Assembly: GCA_009885105.1 (NCBI GenBank)
Contig: VFLI01000011.1
Span: 1-64,000 of the forward strand
Origin: Spirochaetia bacterium
Lineage (GTDB): Bacteria; Spirochaetota; Leptospiria; Leptospirales; Leptonemataceae
Reading direction: 5' to 3'
Length of the DNA stretch: 64,000 nt
Part shown: positions 1-9,198 of the stretch, piece by piece
How the letters are laid out: every line of letters starts with the position of its first letter
How positions within the stretch are numbered: position 1 is the stretch's first letter
Made by a program: the position numbers and the translations under genes
The notes under the pieces: model-generated
The model's input: the letters and a program-made list of their open reading frames with translations, nothing else
Told to the model about the DNA's origin: nothing
Database searches by the model: none

Positions 1-1042
1 CGGCCGCGCCGACCTCACCGGAGTGCTGCGCGCTGCCCACGACGCAGGGAAATACTCGAACGGATATAAAATTATAGTAACAAAAAGCACCGTCCCTATC
101 GGAACGGCCCGGAGGATTACAGAGACTGTCCAGAAAAATACATCGTATGAATTTGACGTGGTCAGCAATCCTGAATTTCTGAGAGAGGGCCGCGCGATCG
201 ATGATTTTATGATGCCGGAAAGGATTATCATCGGAGCGGACAGCGAGAAAGCCGGTAAAATCATGAAGGAACTGTACGCGCCTTTTGTGCGCGAATCGAA
301 CAATCCGGTTCTTCTGATGAGCGTCGCATCGGCGGAGCTTACCAAGTACGCCTGCAATGCTTTTCTCGCGATGAAAATATCTTTTGCGAATGAAATCGCA
401 AACCTGTGCGATGAACTGGGCGCCAGCTATGCAGATGTGAAACAGGGACTCGGCAGCGATTCGCGGATCGGCAATAAATTTCTGAACGCGGGAATCGGGT
501 ACGGGGGATCGTGTTTTCCCAAGGATGTCAGAGCCCTGGTGCAGATTTCAAGGGACGCCGGTCTTTCAGCGGATCTTCTGGATGAGATTGAAAATACCAA
601 CAACAGACAGAAAATCCGTCTTGTCGAACTGATTAAGAATCATTATAAAAATACCGGAGAAAGATTAGAAGATCTTCGTCTGGCGGTTTGGGGACTTGCT
701 TTCAAACCCGGGACGGATGACATGCGCGATGCTCCGTCGATCGATATCATCAAATCGCTCATGGCCCAGGGAGCCTCGCTTCAGGCGCACGATCCTGTGG
801 CGGTGGATGCGTCCAGGCCAATTTTTGGCGAAGGTCTGGCATACGGCGCTATGTATGATATTTTGAAAAACGCGGACGCCCTGCTGATACTCACCGAGTG
901 GACTGATTTCCTGGAACCGGATTTTTCCAGAATTCGCTCTCTTCTGAAGAAGCCTGTAATTTTTGACGGACGCAATATATACAAACCTCAGAGCATGAAG
1001 GAAGCCGGTTTTGTTTACTACGGCATCGGAGGCAGAAGTTGA
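1..1042 (+). CDS. ugd: UDP-glucose 6-dehydrogenase, 5' end outside window
   Basis: Oxidises UDP-glucose to UDP-glucuronate in two NAD-dependent steps, supplying precursors for surface polysaccharide. The frame is open from base 2 to the stop at 1040-1042, so the true start and the Rossmann NAD-binding N-terminus lie upstream. About 346 codons are visible; the family is usually about 430-450 residues. The retained part includes the substrate-binding middle domain, with the catalytic cysteine in GGSCFPKD (Cys codon 512-514) and the ECLREG-type segment near base 170 (here NPEFLREG). The C-terminal UDP-binding domain has AFKPGTDDMRDAPS. The family assignment is clear. UDP-mannose/GDP-mannose dehydrogenases share these motifs, but the spacing and FKPGTDD segment fit Ugd best. 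The next gene starts on a TTG overlapping this stop (4 bases), so the two are probably co-transcribed. Confidence 0.93.
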   Translation, partial: GRADLTGVLRAAHDAGKYSNGYKIIVTKSTVPIGTARRITETVQKNTSYEFDVVSNPEFLREGRAIDDFMMPERIIIGADSEKAGKIMKELYAPFVRESNNPVLLMSVASAELTKYACNAFLAMKISFANEIANLCDELGASYADVKQGLGSDSRIGNKFLNAGIGYGGSCFPKDVRALVQISRDAGLSADLLDEIENTNNRQKIRLVELIKNHYKNTGERLEDLRLAVWGLAFKPGTDDMRDAPSIDIIKSLMAQGASLQAHDPVAVDASRPIFGEGLAYGAMYDILKNADALLILTEWTDFLEPDFSRIRSLLKKPVIFDGRNIYKPQSMKEAGFVYYGIGGRS

Positions 1043-1740
1043 TCGATCCGGATCATGTTTTCGGAAATTCTGTGCTCGGGTCGGAGATTTATGCGGAGAA
1101 AATCGGAACGGGTAAGCTGGCTGTGCTTTTGATCGGAGGCGTCCATGGAGATGAAAGCGAAGGCTACCTTATGGCGGAACGCTTTTTGATCGAAATTCAC
1201 AACGGTTCGATCACTCTGCCCGAGGATATCAGTCTGTATATCTGTCCGCGATTGAATCCGGACGGATGCGCAAACAACAGAAGAACCAATCAGCACAATG
1301 TCGATCTGAACCGGAATCTTCCCACACGGGACTGGGATAGAAATTTTTCAAATATAAAGTATTATCCAGGGAAATCGCCGGGAAGCGAACCGGAAACAGC
1401 GGCAACAGTAAGAATGATTGAACAGATTGATCCGGCCCTTATTGTTTCTCTCCATTCCTATGAAAAACCAATGATCAATTTCAACGGCGACTGTGAGGAT
1501 CTGGCAATCTCAATGAGCGAAAAAAACGGCCTGCCTCCAAAAGGAGACATCGGCTACCCGACTCCGGGCAGTCTGGGCACTTATGGCGGCTGGGAAAGAA
1601 ATCTTCCGGTCATCACTCTGGAAATACTGAGAGGTCAAAATCCCGACCAGGTCTGGAAAATCCACAGAGACGCGCTGCTCACAGCGTTTTCGTTTTATAT
1701 TTCCCGTAAGATTCCGGAAAGAAGGACCGCTCATGTTTGA
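1039..1740 (+). CDS. M14-family zinc carboxypeptidase, murein peptide amidase MpaA-like
   Basis: A 233-residue metallopeptidase of the M14 MpaA / succinylglutamate-desuccinylase-like group. MpaA-type enzymes cleave the gamma-D-glutamyl-diaminopimelate bond of recycled murein tripeptide in the cytoplasm; that substrate is inferred here. Zinc ligands are visible: His36 and Glu39 in GGVHGDES and His139 in SLHSY. The substrate-binding segment NPDG...NVDLNRNLP lies at residues 73-94 and the catalytic glutamate at about residue 195 in TLEI. PTPGSLGTYGGWER is a hallmark of the MpaA-like subgroup. There is no signal peptide, consistent with a cytoplasmic enzyme. The start is a TTG inside the ugd stop region, and the 3' end overlaps dapD by 8 bases. 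That coupling links release of diaminopimelate to its biosynthesis. Confidence 0.8.
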   Translation: MIDPDHVFGNSVLGSEIYAEKIGTGKLAVLLIGGVHGDESEGYLMAERFLIEIHNGSITLPEDISLYICPRLNPDGCANNRRTNQHNVDLNRNLPTRDWDRNFSNIKYYPGKSPGSEPETAATVRMIEQIDPALIVSLHSYEKPMINFNGDCEDLAISMSEKNGLPPKGDIGYPTPGSLGTYGGWERNLPVITLEILRGQNPDQVWKIHRDALLTAFSFYISRKIPERRTAHV

Positions 1741-2551
1741 AGAATTACAGAAAAAAATAGAGAAGATTTACGACGACCGGTCGCTGATCAAAGCGACTGC
1801 GTCAAAAGATGCCATTCACGAGGCAATGGAACTTCTGAACGGAGGACAGGTCCGCGTCGCAGAGAAAAAGAACGGGGAATGGGAAGTCAATATCTGGGTC
1901 AAACAGACGATCATGCTTTTTTTCCAGATTTCAGAAATGCGGGAAATAACTTCCGGTGATCTTGAATTTTACGATAAAATTCCAGTCAGAACAGACCACA
2001 ATGTGCGCGGAGTTCGTGTTGTGCCTCCCGCCGTATGCCGGTACGGAGCCTTTGTGGAAAAAGGAGCGATCCTCATGCCTTCCTATGTGAATATAGGCGC
2101 ATACGTCGCTTCGGGAACCATGGTCGACACCTGGGCCACGGTGGGCAGCTGCGCGCAGATCGGACACAACGTTCATCTGAGCGGCGGAGTTGGAATCGGC
2201 GGAGTCCTGGAACCGCCGCAGGGCCGGCCGGTCATTGTGGAAGACGGAGCGTTTCTCGGATCACGAGCCATCGTGGTGGAAGGCGTGATCATTGAAGAAG
2301 GAGCTGTTCTGGGAGCCAACGTCACGATCACCGCATCCACTCCGATCATCGATGTCAGTTCGGAAAAAGAAATTGTCTACAAAGGCCGCGTTCCCGCGCG
2401 CAGCGTCGTTATTCCTGGCATGCGCGAAAAAAAATTTCCCGCCGGAACGTACGGAACGCCCTGCGCCCTGATCATCGGACAGAGAAAAGCAAGCACGGAT
2501 GAGAAAACATCCCTGAACGACGCTCTGCGTGATTTTGAGGTCAGCGTCTGA
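1733..2551 (+). CDS. dapD: tetrahydrodipicolinate N-succinyltransferase
   Basis: Transfers succinyl from succinyl-CoA to tetrahydrodipicolinate, committing the succinylase branch of diaminopimelate/lysine synthesis. The 272 residues match the usual DapD length. There is an N-terminal helical domain (about 1-100) and then the left-handed beta-helix of hexapeptide repeats (about 100-240). Diagnostic segments are VDTWATVGSCAQIG, the loop GGVLEPPQGRPV and ANVTITASTPIIDV. ATG at 1733 overlaps the amidase gene by 8 bases. dapA and dapB are elsewhere in the window (40505-42201). The presence of dapD argues for the succinylase route rather than only the DapL aminotransferase route known from Leptospira (the latter is established knowledge, the inference mine). 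Confidence 0.95.
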   Translation: MFEELQKKIEKIYDDRSLIKATASKDAIHEAMELLNGGQVRVAEKKNGEWEVNIWVKQTIMLFFQISEMREITSGDLEFYDKIPVRTDHNVRGVRVVPPAVCRYGAFVEKGAILMPSYVNIGAYVASGTMVDTWATVGSCAQIGHNVHLSGGVGIGGVLEPPQGRPVIVEDGAFLGSRAIVVEGVIIEEGAVLGANVTITASTPIIDVSSEKEIVYKGRVPARSVVIPGMREKKFPAGTYGTPCALIIGQRKASTDEKTSLNDALRDFEVSV

Positions 2552-2564
2552 ACAAATCAAAAGC

Positions 2565-4832
2565 ATGAAAAATGTTCTGCTTTATACGGCCATTCTGGTT
2601 GTCTTTGGCGCCGGCATCTGGAAATTTCTTTCCAGTGTCGAGCGTCCGAATATCTCGCTTCTGAGCCATCCGTCAAAAAATCTTTCGACAGAAAATTCCC
2701 CGGCCCCGGCAAAACCAACAGAACCGGCAGCAAACAGAAATTTAGAAAATCCTGAAGTCTCTGCGGTTAATCGCCCAGCCGCGAATCCCGAATCGTCAAA
2801 TATTTTTACTTTTTTTATTTATAATATATACGTAAATCTTCACAAACCGCTCAGCCTGCTTTTTATGCAGCTGCTGACAATCCTTTTTCTTTCGCGGCTC
2901 TGTTCGATTCTGTTCAAGAAGATGGGTCAGCCTGCTGTAATCGGCGAGATTTTTTCCGGTATTCTTCTGGGGCCCTCTGCGCTGGGACTGATACTGCCGG
3001 AAGTACGAGGCTTTCTTTTTCCGGAGAATTCCATTGAGAATCTGCAGCTCTTCAGCCAGGTCGGGCTGGTTCTGTTCATGTTCATCATAGGGATGGAGCT
3101 GGATCTGAAAGTTTTCATCGAAAAAGCGAATGCTGCAATTCTCATCAGCCACTCGGGAATCATTCTGCCGTTTTTTCTGGGCATCCTGTTGTCCTATTTC
3201 CTGTATCTTGATTTCGCGCCGTCCGGTCTGGCGTTTCAGTCATTTGCACTTTTCATGGGCGTTTCAATGAGCATGACTGCGTTTCCCGTGCTTGCTCGGA
3301 TTATTCAGGAAAGAGGCATGTCGCGTAGTGTTCTGGGAAATCTGGCTCTGAGCTGCGCGGCCATCGGAGATATCACCGCCTGGTTCATTCTGGCTCTGAT
3401 TGTTTCAATCGTCAAGTCCACCGAGCTTTCGCATGTGGCTTTTGTGGTGACCGGAACTGTCATTTTTACTCTGATTATGGCGCTGTTGATACGTCCCATA
3501 TTTCAGAGAATGAGCCGTATCTATGTCAGCGGCGAAATTCTTGGAAAAGGGATCATGGCCGTCATTCTGTTCCTGCTCATCTCTTCTGCTCTGTTTACTG
3601 AAATTCTGGGAGTCCACGCTCTGTTCGGCGCTTTTCTTGCCGGTGTAATCATGCCTTCGGGAGCGCGATTTCGCGGACTGCTCACTGAAAAACTGGAAAC
3701 GGTCGGCGAGATTATTTTACTTCCACTTTTTTTCGCGATCACCGGACTTCGCACAAAGATCGGTCTTCTCATAGATCCTTCTCTGCTTCTGGTAACAGGT
3801 CTGATATTGATCACTGCCATCACGGGCAAACTTGGAGGCGGCATGCTCGCAGCCCGGTTTGCCGGTTCGAGCTGGCGGGATTCTCTTGCCCTGGGCGCTC
3901 TGTTAAACACGCGCGGTTTGATGGAATTGATTGTTCTCAACATCGGATACGAACTTGGTATTTTCTCCGATTCGCTATTTGCGATGCTTGTCGTAATGGC
4001 TCTGGTCACGACAGCCATGACCGGACCGCTGCTGAATCTGGCAAAGCCTCGGACCGACTCAGGGCTGGCGCTGAAAGAAAAGAAAAAGCAGCGTCTGCAT
4101 CTGCTTCTTGCCTTCGGTCCTTCCGCCTCCGGGATGTCACTTCTGCGGCTTGCAGAGGGACTGGTGGATAAAAAAAAGAACAATCCGGCTATCACGGCCC
4201 TGCATCTTACCCCTTCATCGGAATACACCCATAAAGAAGAAACGCTTTACAGAGACAGAAGCTTTGGACCTGTCATCGAACTGGCATCCCGGCTCAATCT
4301 TAAAATCGAAACAGAATTTAAAATTTCTTCCGATGTTTCCAGCGATATTATTAAAATCGCAAAACACAGGGAAGCCACACATATTTTCATGGGCGCGGCA
4401 AAGACGATTTTCGGCGACAATATCATGGCCGGGAAAGTCGGCGAGGTCATTCGCAGCACAAAATGCGGAGTGGGCATTTTTCTGGACCGACTGACTGTCA
4501 AACCGGAAAACATACTGCTGATCCATACCGGGAAAAAGGACGACGATCTGATGGAATTCGCGGAAAGATACTCCGTTCTATCAGGCCTGACCATCACCGT
4601 GCTGTCAAAACCGAACAATCCTGAGTTTGACGCCTGGCGAAGACATTTTCAGCGTCGCCTGTTTGAGAAAAGCCGCCTGAAACTTGTTGAGACTGTCGAT
4701 CTCAAATCTGAAATCCAAAAGGATTATCATCTTATAGCAATGGGATACGATTACTGGATGACGCACGGTCTATCCGACTGTCGTGGAATAAATTCATCGC
4801 TGTTTATACTGCGCGGAAGAATACAGGATTGA
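2565..4832 (+). CDS. CPA2-family cation/proton antiporter with C-terminal UspA-like region
   Basis: A 755-residue inner-membrane monovalent cation/proton antiporter of the KefB/NapA-like CPA2 group. The frame is open from 2529, but ATG 2565 starts a good membrane anchor (residues 1-20) and is preferred. Between this anchor and the transporter lies a hydrophilic, Pro/Ala/Asn-rich stretch (about 25-85) predicted outside the membrane. The exchanger core (about 100-490) has roughly 12 membrane segments with GEIFSGILLGPSALG, MSMTAFPVLARI, the ion-site segment GDITAW, and LNTRGLMELI. The C-terminal 250 residues are soluble and resemble tandem universal-stress-protein folds, as in other CPA2 antiporters. 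The anchor plus linker is not typical. The ion (Na+ or K+) cannot be told from sequence alone. Confidence 0.85.
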   Translation: MKNVLLYTAILVVFGAGIWKFLSSVERPNISLLSHPSKNLSTENSPAPAKPTEPAANRNLENPEVSAVNRPAANPESSNIFTFFIYNIYVNLHKPLSLLFMQLLTILFLSRLCSILFKKMGQPAVIGEIFSGILLGPSALGLILPEVRGFLFPENSIENLQLFSQVGLVLFMFIIGMELDLKVFIEKANAAILISHSGIILPFFLGILLSYFLYLDFAPSGLAFQSFALFMGVSMSMTAFPVLARIIQERGMSRSVLGNLALSCAAIGDITAWFILALIVSIVKSTELSHVAFVVTGTVIFTLIMALLIRPIFQRMSRIYVSGEILGKGIMAVILFLLISSALFTEILGVHALFGAFLAGVIMPSGARFRGLLTEKLETVGEIILLPLFFAITGLRTKIGLLIDPSLLLVTGLILITAITGKLGGGMLAARFAGSSWRDSLALGALLNTRGLMELIVLNIGYELGIFSDSLFAMLVVMALVTTAMTGPLLNLAKPRTDSGLALKEKKKQRLHLLLAFGPSASGMSLLRLAEGLVDKKKNNPAITALHLTPSSEYTHKEETLYRDRSFGPVIELASRLNLKIETEFKISSDVSSDIIKIAKHREATHIFMGAAKTIFGDNIMAGKVGEVIRSTKCGVGIFLDRLTVKPENILLIHTGKKDDDLMEFAERYSVLSGLTITVLSKPNNPEFDAWRRHFQRRLFEKSRLKLVETVDLKSEIQKDYHLIAMGYDYWMTHGLSDCRGINSSLFILRGRIQD

Positions 4833-4838
4833 TGCCGG

Positions 4839-4857
4839 CTCAACGCTTCTGCGTGAG
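4839..4857. terminator. putative bidirectional terminator
   Basis: Stem CTCAACGC / GCGTGAG (one bulged A) around a ttct loop lies between the converging antiporter gene and cmoB. A T-rich run follows at 4868-4876 on the plus strand, somewhat far from the stem, so the call is moderate. Confidence 0.4.
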
Positions 4858-4875
4858 TATTCTCTGAATTTTTTA

Positions 4876-5691
4876 TTACTTTCTGGCGCTGATATAAATC
4901 CGAACTGGAGCCGGATACCCTTCGCTTGTTTTATCGTCTTTTACAAACTCTGAAAAACATTCAATATCCGCCCATTCTGTGCGAAGCTGCTCATCAAATC
5001 CGGCGTGAATCAATTCAGTCTTTATCGCACTGTATCCGGCTCTGTGCAGCCAGCTTTCCAACGCTTTTTTATTCGGCACAAAATGAATACCTTTCGCGCC
5101 GCCGTATCGGCCCCTCGGAGAAAGGCTGACAGGATCGGCGCTGTAATCATCCGGCAACGCCATTGATTCCAGAACCAGCTGCCCCCCGGCCTTTAGAGAC
5201 TGGCGTAATATCGCCAGTATTTCAGCTGGATTGGGATGGTGATAGACAACGCCCATACAGAGAAGGATATCAAATTCATTTTTTCGCTTTTCCAGATACC
5301 GGTACCCCTCCACCAGAAATTCCGTATTCGGCAGTGCATAAATACTGTTCAGGAAGCGATAGGTGTCATGGCAGTTCTGCGCCGGATCGAGGCCGAGCAG
5401 AAACTCCGGCTTTTCCTGCGCGGCTCTGTACAGAAAATATCCGTTGTTGCATCCCACATCGCAGATTCGGCGGCCGGCAATCGGATCGATGAACTTTTTT
5501 ACACGATCCCACTTGAGATCGCTTTTCCAGCTGGCGTCGACATCATGTCCGAATATCTGAAATGGCCCCTTCTTCCAGGGACGGAGTTCCTTTAGACGCG
5601 CGGCAAGTTCCTGATGATCCGGATCGCTGAGTTCTTCCGCCCGTCCGAGAATGACGCGGCCGTTTTTTACATCAAAATAATCCGTCCTCAT
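4876..5691 (-). CDS. cmoB: tRNA (cmo5U34) carboxymethyltransferase CmoB-like
   Basis: CmoB uses carboxy-S-adenosyl-methionine to carboxymethylate 5-hydroxyuridine at tRNA wobble position 34. This 271-residue protein matches CmoB along its length: LRPWKKGPF and WKSDLKWDRV near the N-terminus, the SAM motif I CDVGCNNGYF, MGVVYHHPNP, and the C-terminal TEW...EGYPAPVR segment. It lacks about 50 N-terminal residues relative to the roughly 323-residue E. coli protein. The carboxy-SAM synthase CmoA is not in the window, so a plain methyltransferase variant cannot be excluded. The start codon overlaps the clpB stop by one base (TGATG), so it is translationally coupled to clpB. Confidence 0.82.
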   Translation of the reverse strand: MRTDYFDVKNGRVILGRAEELSDPDHQELAARLKELRPWKKGPFQIFGHDVDASWKSDLKWDRVKKFIDPIAGRRICDVGCNNGYFLYRAAQEKPEFLLGLDPAQNCHDTYRFLNSIYALPNTEFLVEGYRYLEKRKNEFDILLCMGVVYHHPNPAEILAILRQSLKAGGQLVLESMALPDDYSADPVSLSPRGRYGGAKGIHFVPNKKALESWLHRAGYSAIKTELIHAGFDEQLRTEWADIECFSEFVKDDKTSEGYPAPVRIYISARK

Positions 5692-8261
5692 CAGGCTTTC
5701 AACTGAATCGAATCTCCAGAAACTGCCAGTCTGTATGTCTTATCCGGGCTGTATTCGCCTTTGAGAACAAACCGACTGAGAAGATTTCCAACCTCTTTCT
5801 GTATCAAACGCTTCAAGGGACGCGCTCCGTACTGCGCGTCAAAACCGCGCCTCGCCAGCCATTCCAGAGTATCGTTTCCAGCCTCGATCTTCAGATTCTG
5901 CTCGGCTGCGCGTTTCAGTATCAGGTCCACCTGGATCTTCACGATTTTCAGCAGCGATTCCATGGAGATCGGCTGGAAAAAAATGATGTCGTCCAGACGA
6001 TTCAGAAATTCAGGCTTGAAAACACGGTGCAGCTCTCCCTGAATCGCCTTCTCCTTTTCCGCCATGGGCAATTCGCTTTCCATCAAAAACTGGCTGCCAA
6101 TGTTGGATGTCATAACGATGATGGTATTTTTGAAATCCACGGTGCGACCCTTCGCATCTGTCAGCCGGCCGTCTTCAAAAATCTGTAGAAAAATATTCAA
6201 TACTTCCGGATGCGCCTTTTCAATTTCATCGAACAGGATGACCTGATAGGGACGCCTTCGCACGGCTTCCGTCAGCTGGCCTCCCTCGTCATGACCCACA
6301 TATCCGGGAGGCGCGCCGATCAATCTGGCGACGGAATGTTTTTCCATATATTCCGTCATATCGATGCGCACCATCGCGTTTTCATCATCGAAAAGAAAGC
6401 GCGAGAGAGCCCGCGCGGTTTCTGTTTTCCCCACGCCCGTGGGACCCAGAAATAAAAAAACTCCCACGGGCCGGTTGGGATCGGAAAGACCGGAGCGGCT
6501 GCGAAGTATCGCTTCCGTCACGGCGCTCAGTGCCGGATCCTGTCCGACGACACGCTTTTGAAGATCGACGAGCATTCCCAGAAGGCGCTCCTTTTCTCCC
6601 TGCATCATTTTCGAAACAGGAATGCCGGTCCAGCGCGATACGATTGTCGCAATGTCTTCGTAGGTGACCTCTTCTTTTAAATACTGCTTTGCCGTTGATG
6701 CGATTTTATTTTCCAGAGTCTTCAGCTCATTTTCCAGACCGACCAGACGGCCGTATCGGATTTCGGCGACTTTGTTCAGATCGCCCCTTCTCTCCAGTTC
6801 TTTTTCTTTGATGCGCCATTTGTCGATTTCTTCGCGTACTTTTTTGGCGCGGTCCACATCAATCTTTTCGTTTTCCCAGATGCCTTTTTTCCGGCGAAAC
6901 TCCTCTTCGAAATTGGCCAGCTCTTTTTCCAGCGTTTCCAGACGGCCTCTGGAAGCCGGATCCTTCTCCATTTTCAGAGCCTCTCGCTCAATTTTGAATG
7001 ATTGTATTTTTTTAGAAATTCTATCAAGTTCTTCCGGCAGCGAATCCAGCTCGATTCGCATCTTGCTGCAGGCCTCATCGATGAGATCGACGGCTTTGTC
7101 CGGGAGAAATCTGTCGCTGATGTAACGGTCAGAGAGCCGGGCTGCGGCGAGAATCGCTCCGTCCGCGATATGAATGCCGTGGTGCAGCTCGTAGCGGTCT
7201 TTGAGCCCGCGCAGAATCAGAATCGTATCGTCGACTGTCGGTTCAGAAACAAAAACCGGCTGGAATCGCCGTTCCAGAGCCTGATCCTTCTCAATGTATT
7301 TCTGGTACTCTCTGAGAGTCGTCGCACCGATGCAGCGGAGTTCGCCCCGGGCCAGCGCTGGTTTGATCATGTTGGACGCGTCGAGCGAACCCTCGGCGGC
7401 GCCGGCGCCGACAAGCGTGTGCAGCTCGTCTATGAACATTATGACATGGCCCTGGGACTGCTGCACTTCAGTGAGAACGGCCTTGAAGCGGTCTTCGAAT
7501 TCGCCCCTGTATTTTGCCCCTGCGATCATCGATCCGAGATCCAGCGTGTAGATTTCTTTTTCGCGCAGACCGTCCGGAACCTCTCCGGCCACGATCTTTC
7601 CGGCAAGCCCTTCCACGATGGCCGTCTTGCCGACGCCCGGTTCGCCGATTAAAATCGGATTGTTCTTTGTCCGGCGGGACAGCACCTGCATGATTCGTCT
7701 GATTTCTTCATCCCTGCCGATCACCGGATCGAGTTTTCCTTTTTTAGCCGCTTCATTCAGATTGCGGGCGTATTTTGTGAGAGCCTCCAGGGTATCTTCC
7801 GGATTTTCGCTCTGAATGGGCCGGTCTCCACGAAGCTGCTGGAGAGTCTGTTTGATGAGATCGGGAATCAATCCAAGTTGGCGGAGATCTCCGGCAAGTT
7901 TCGATGAGGTGTCATTCAGATAGGCCAGAAGAATATGATCCGTGGACAGATACTGATCCTGCTGTTTTTTTGCCAGACTCTGGCCTTCCTGAAGAACTCT
8001 GATGAAACTTCTTTCCGGCTGAATATCCGATACACCTTCAACGCGGGGCAGACGGCTCAGATAGTTCTCGAAAACAGCATCCACTTCATCGCTGCTGATC
8101 CCGACCTTGGTCAGAAGCATCGATCCCATGCCGCCTTTCTGCCGGAACACTTCCCGGAGCAAATGCTCGGCAGTCAATTCCGGATGACCGGACTGCCGGG
8201 CCGACCGTTCCGCCTCTTCGAGGACTTCCTGAGCTTTGACTGTCAATCGATCGAGTTTCAT
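5691..8261 (-). CDS. clpB: ATP-dependent disaggregase ClpB
   Basis: Cytoplasmic hexameric AAA+ disaggregase acting with DnaK on aggregated proteins. It has 856 residues, the usual length. In order: the N-terminal double Clp repeat (about 1-145), NBD1 with GEPGVGKT (about 206-213) and IDELHT, the coiled-coil M-domain (about 395-525) that separates ClpB from ClpA/ClpC, NBD2 with GPTGVGKT near 605, and the C-terminal D2-small domain with QYGARPLKR. The frame opens 39 bases further upstream, but ATG 8261 gives the family-typical MKLDRLT start. It has an AAAGGT ribosome-binding site about 7-9 bases away. I see no CIRCE element upstream. Confidence 0.96.
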   Translation of the reverse strand: MKLDRLTVKAQEVLEEAERSARQSGHPELTAEHLLREVFRQKGGMGSMLLTKVGISSDEVDAVFENYLSRLPRVEGVSDIQPERSFIRVLQEGQSLAKKQQDQYLSTDHILLAYLNDTSSKLAGDLRQLGLIPDLIKQTLQQLRGDRPIQSENPEDTLEALTKYARNLNEAAKKGKLDPVIGRDEEIRRIMQVLSRRTKNNPILIGEPGVGKTAIVEGLAGKIVAGEVPDGLREKEIYTLDLGSMIAGAKYRGEFEDRFKAVLTEVQQSQGHVIMFIDELHTLVGAGAAEGSLDASNMIKPALARGELRCIGATTLREYQKYIEKDQALERRFQPVFVSEPTVDDTILILRGLKDRYELHHGIHIADGAILAAARLSDRYISDRFLPDKAVDLIDEACSKMRIELDSLPEELDRISKKIQSFKIEREALKMEKDPASRGRLETLEKELANFEEEFRRKKGIWENEKIDVDRAKKVREEIDKWRIKEKELERRGDLNKVAEIRYGRLVGLENELKTLENKIASTAKQYLKEEVTYEDIATIVSRWTGIPVSKMMQGEKERLLGMLVDLQKRVVGQDPALSAVTEAILRSRSGLSDPNRPVGVFLFLGPTGVGKTETARALSRFLFDDENAMVRIDMTEYMEKHSVARLIGAPPGYVGHDEGGQLTEAVRRRPYQVILFDEIEKAHPEVLNIFLQIFEDGRLTDAKGRTVDFKNTIIVMTSNIGSQFLMESELPMAEKEKAIQGELHRVFKPEFLNRLDDIIFFQPISMESLLKIVKIQVDLILKRAAEQNLKIEAGNDTLEWLARRGFDAQYGARPLKRLIQKEVGNLLSRFVLKGEYSPDKTYRLAVSGDSIQLKA

Positions 8262-8579
8262 GAATTCTACCTTTATTTGAATCTGCTCTTCACTCTGCAA
8301 GAACAGGACCTTCTGTTTGTATCAAGTAAAAGCCTGTCTGTGAACAGCCAATATCTGACGCTATGGCAATTTGTCAGAGGGACTGTAAATTTGACAATCC
8401 CGAGAACATCCGGCAATTTCAAGACCATCCTGTCTTAAAAAAAGTTCGATCTCATAGTCTGAAAATGATAGATTCTATTGACAGTGGTTCTTCACTTAAA
8501 AGTTTTGTCTGACGGAAAATGCTGCAGGGAATCTATCTGGATCAGCAGCACCGCACAAAATACAGGACGGCTGTAAAGA
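8262..8579. promoter_or_regulatory. divergent clpB / act operon intergenic region (318 bp)
   Basis: Holds the promoters for clpB (leftward) and the respiratory operon (rightward), with no gene. A hexamer inverted repeat TTGTCA (8371-8376) / TGACAA (8392-8397) sits in the middle. On the minus strand CTTGAAA (8423-8417) resembles a heat-shock sigma -35 element, but no convincing -10 follows. On the plus strand TTGACA (8478-8483) could be a -35 element for the act operon, also without a strong -10. No CIRCE repeat is visible. These are candidates only. Confidence 0.4.
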
Positions 8580-9152
8580 ATGGCCCTGATTAAAATACTA
8601 AGAAAGCACAGCATCAAACTCAGTTTTGCGATTCTACTTGTCGGCGGCACAGCGTACATCTTTGGAACGGACCCAAAGTATACAGGCTATTCGCCGGATC
8701 AACCGATTCCTTTCAGCCATAAGATACATGCCGGTGAACTGCAGATGGACTGCCAGTTCTGCCATGTGGCCGTAGAAAGATCGGTCAATGCAACAGTGCC
8801 GGATACGGCAACCTGCATGAAATGCCATGAATTCATTGCATCGGACAGCCTGGCTATTCAGTATCTGAGACAGTCGTATTCTCAGGGCATACCTGTTCGC
8901 TGGATCAAGGTGCACGATCTGCCGGATCATGCAAGATTCAGCCACAAGCCCCATGTTGCAAGAGGCCTGGATTGCACTCAATGCCACGGTGATGTAAAGA
9001 ATATGGACAGAGTGGAAGTTTTTTCCGCGTTCAATATGGGCTGGTGCGTGAACTGTCATCGTGATTACACAGCGCGGCTGGCTTTACAGGAAACCGGTCC
9101 GGGACACAATCATACTATTCATCTGTCAGATTGCGGTACATGTCATTATTGA
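8580..9152 (+). CDS. actA: alternative complex III subunit ActA, pentahaem cytochrome c
   Basis: Periplasmic, membrane-anchored multihaem subunit of alternative complex III, the quinol:cytochrome c/HiPIP oxidoreductase that replaces the bc1 complex. The 190-residue protein has an N-terminal hydrophobic anchor (about 12-30). It has five CxxCH haem sites: CQFCH, CMKCH, CTQCH, CVNCH and CGTCH, the last three residues from the C-terminus. FSHKxH segments and other histidines can serve as distal ligands. This is the first gene of an 11-gene collinear cluster. Similar class III-like cytochromes occur in Nrf/Psr-type complexes, but the following actB-F genes settle the identity. Confidence 0.93.
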   Translation: MALIKILRKHSIKLSFAILLVGGTAYIFGTDPKYTGYSPDQPIPFSHKIHAGELQMDCQFCHVAVERSVNATVPDTATCMKCHEFIASDSLAIQYLRQSYSQGIPVRWIKVHDLPDHARFSHKPHVARGLDCTQCHGDVKNMDRVEVFSAFNMGWCVNCHRDYTARLALQETGPGHNHTIHLSDCGTCHY

Positions 9153-9198
9153 TACAGCGCGTCGTAGATTTAAGAACGTAATTAAAGGCTGAGAGCGA

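Noticed and set aside
8262-8579. CIRCE heat-shock element upstream of clpB
   Set aside because: No TTAGCACTC-N9-GAGTGCTAA-like repeat is present; only a 6-bp inverted repeat is visible.
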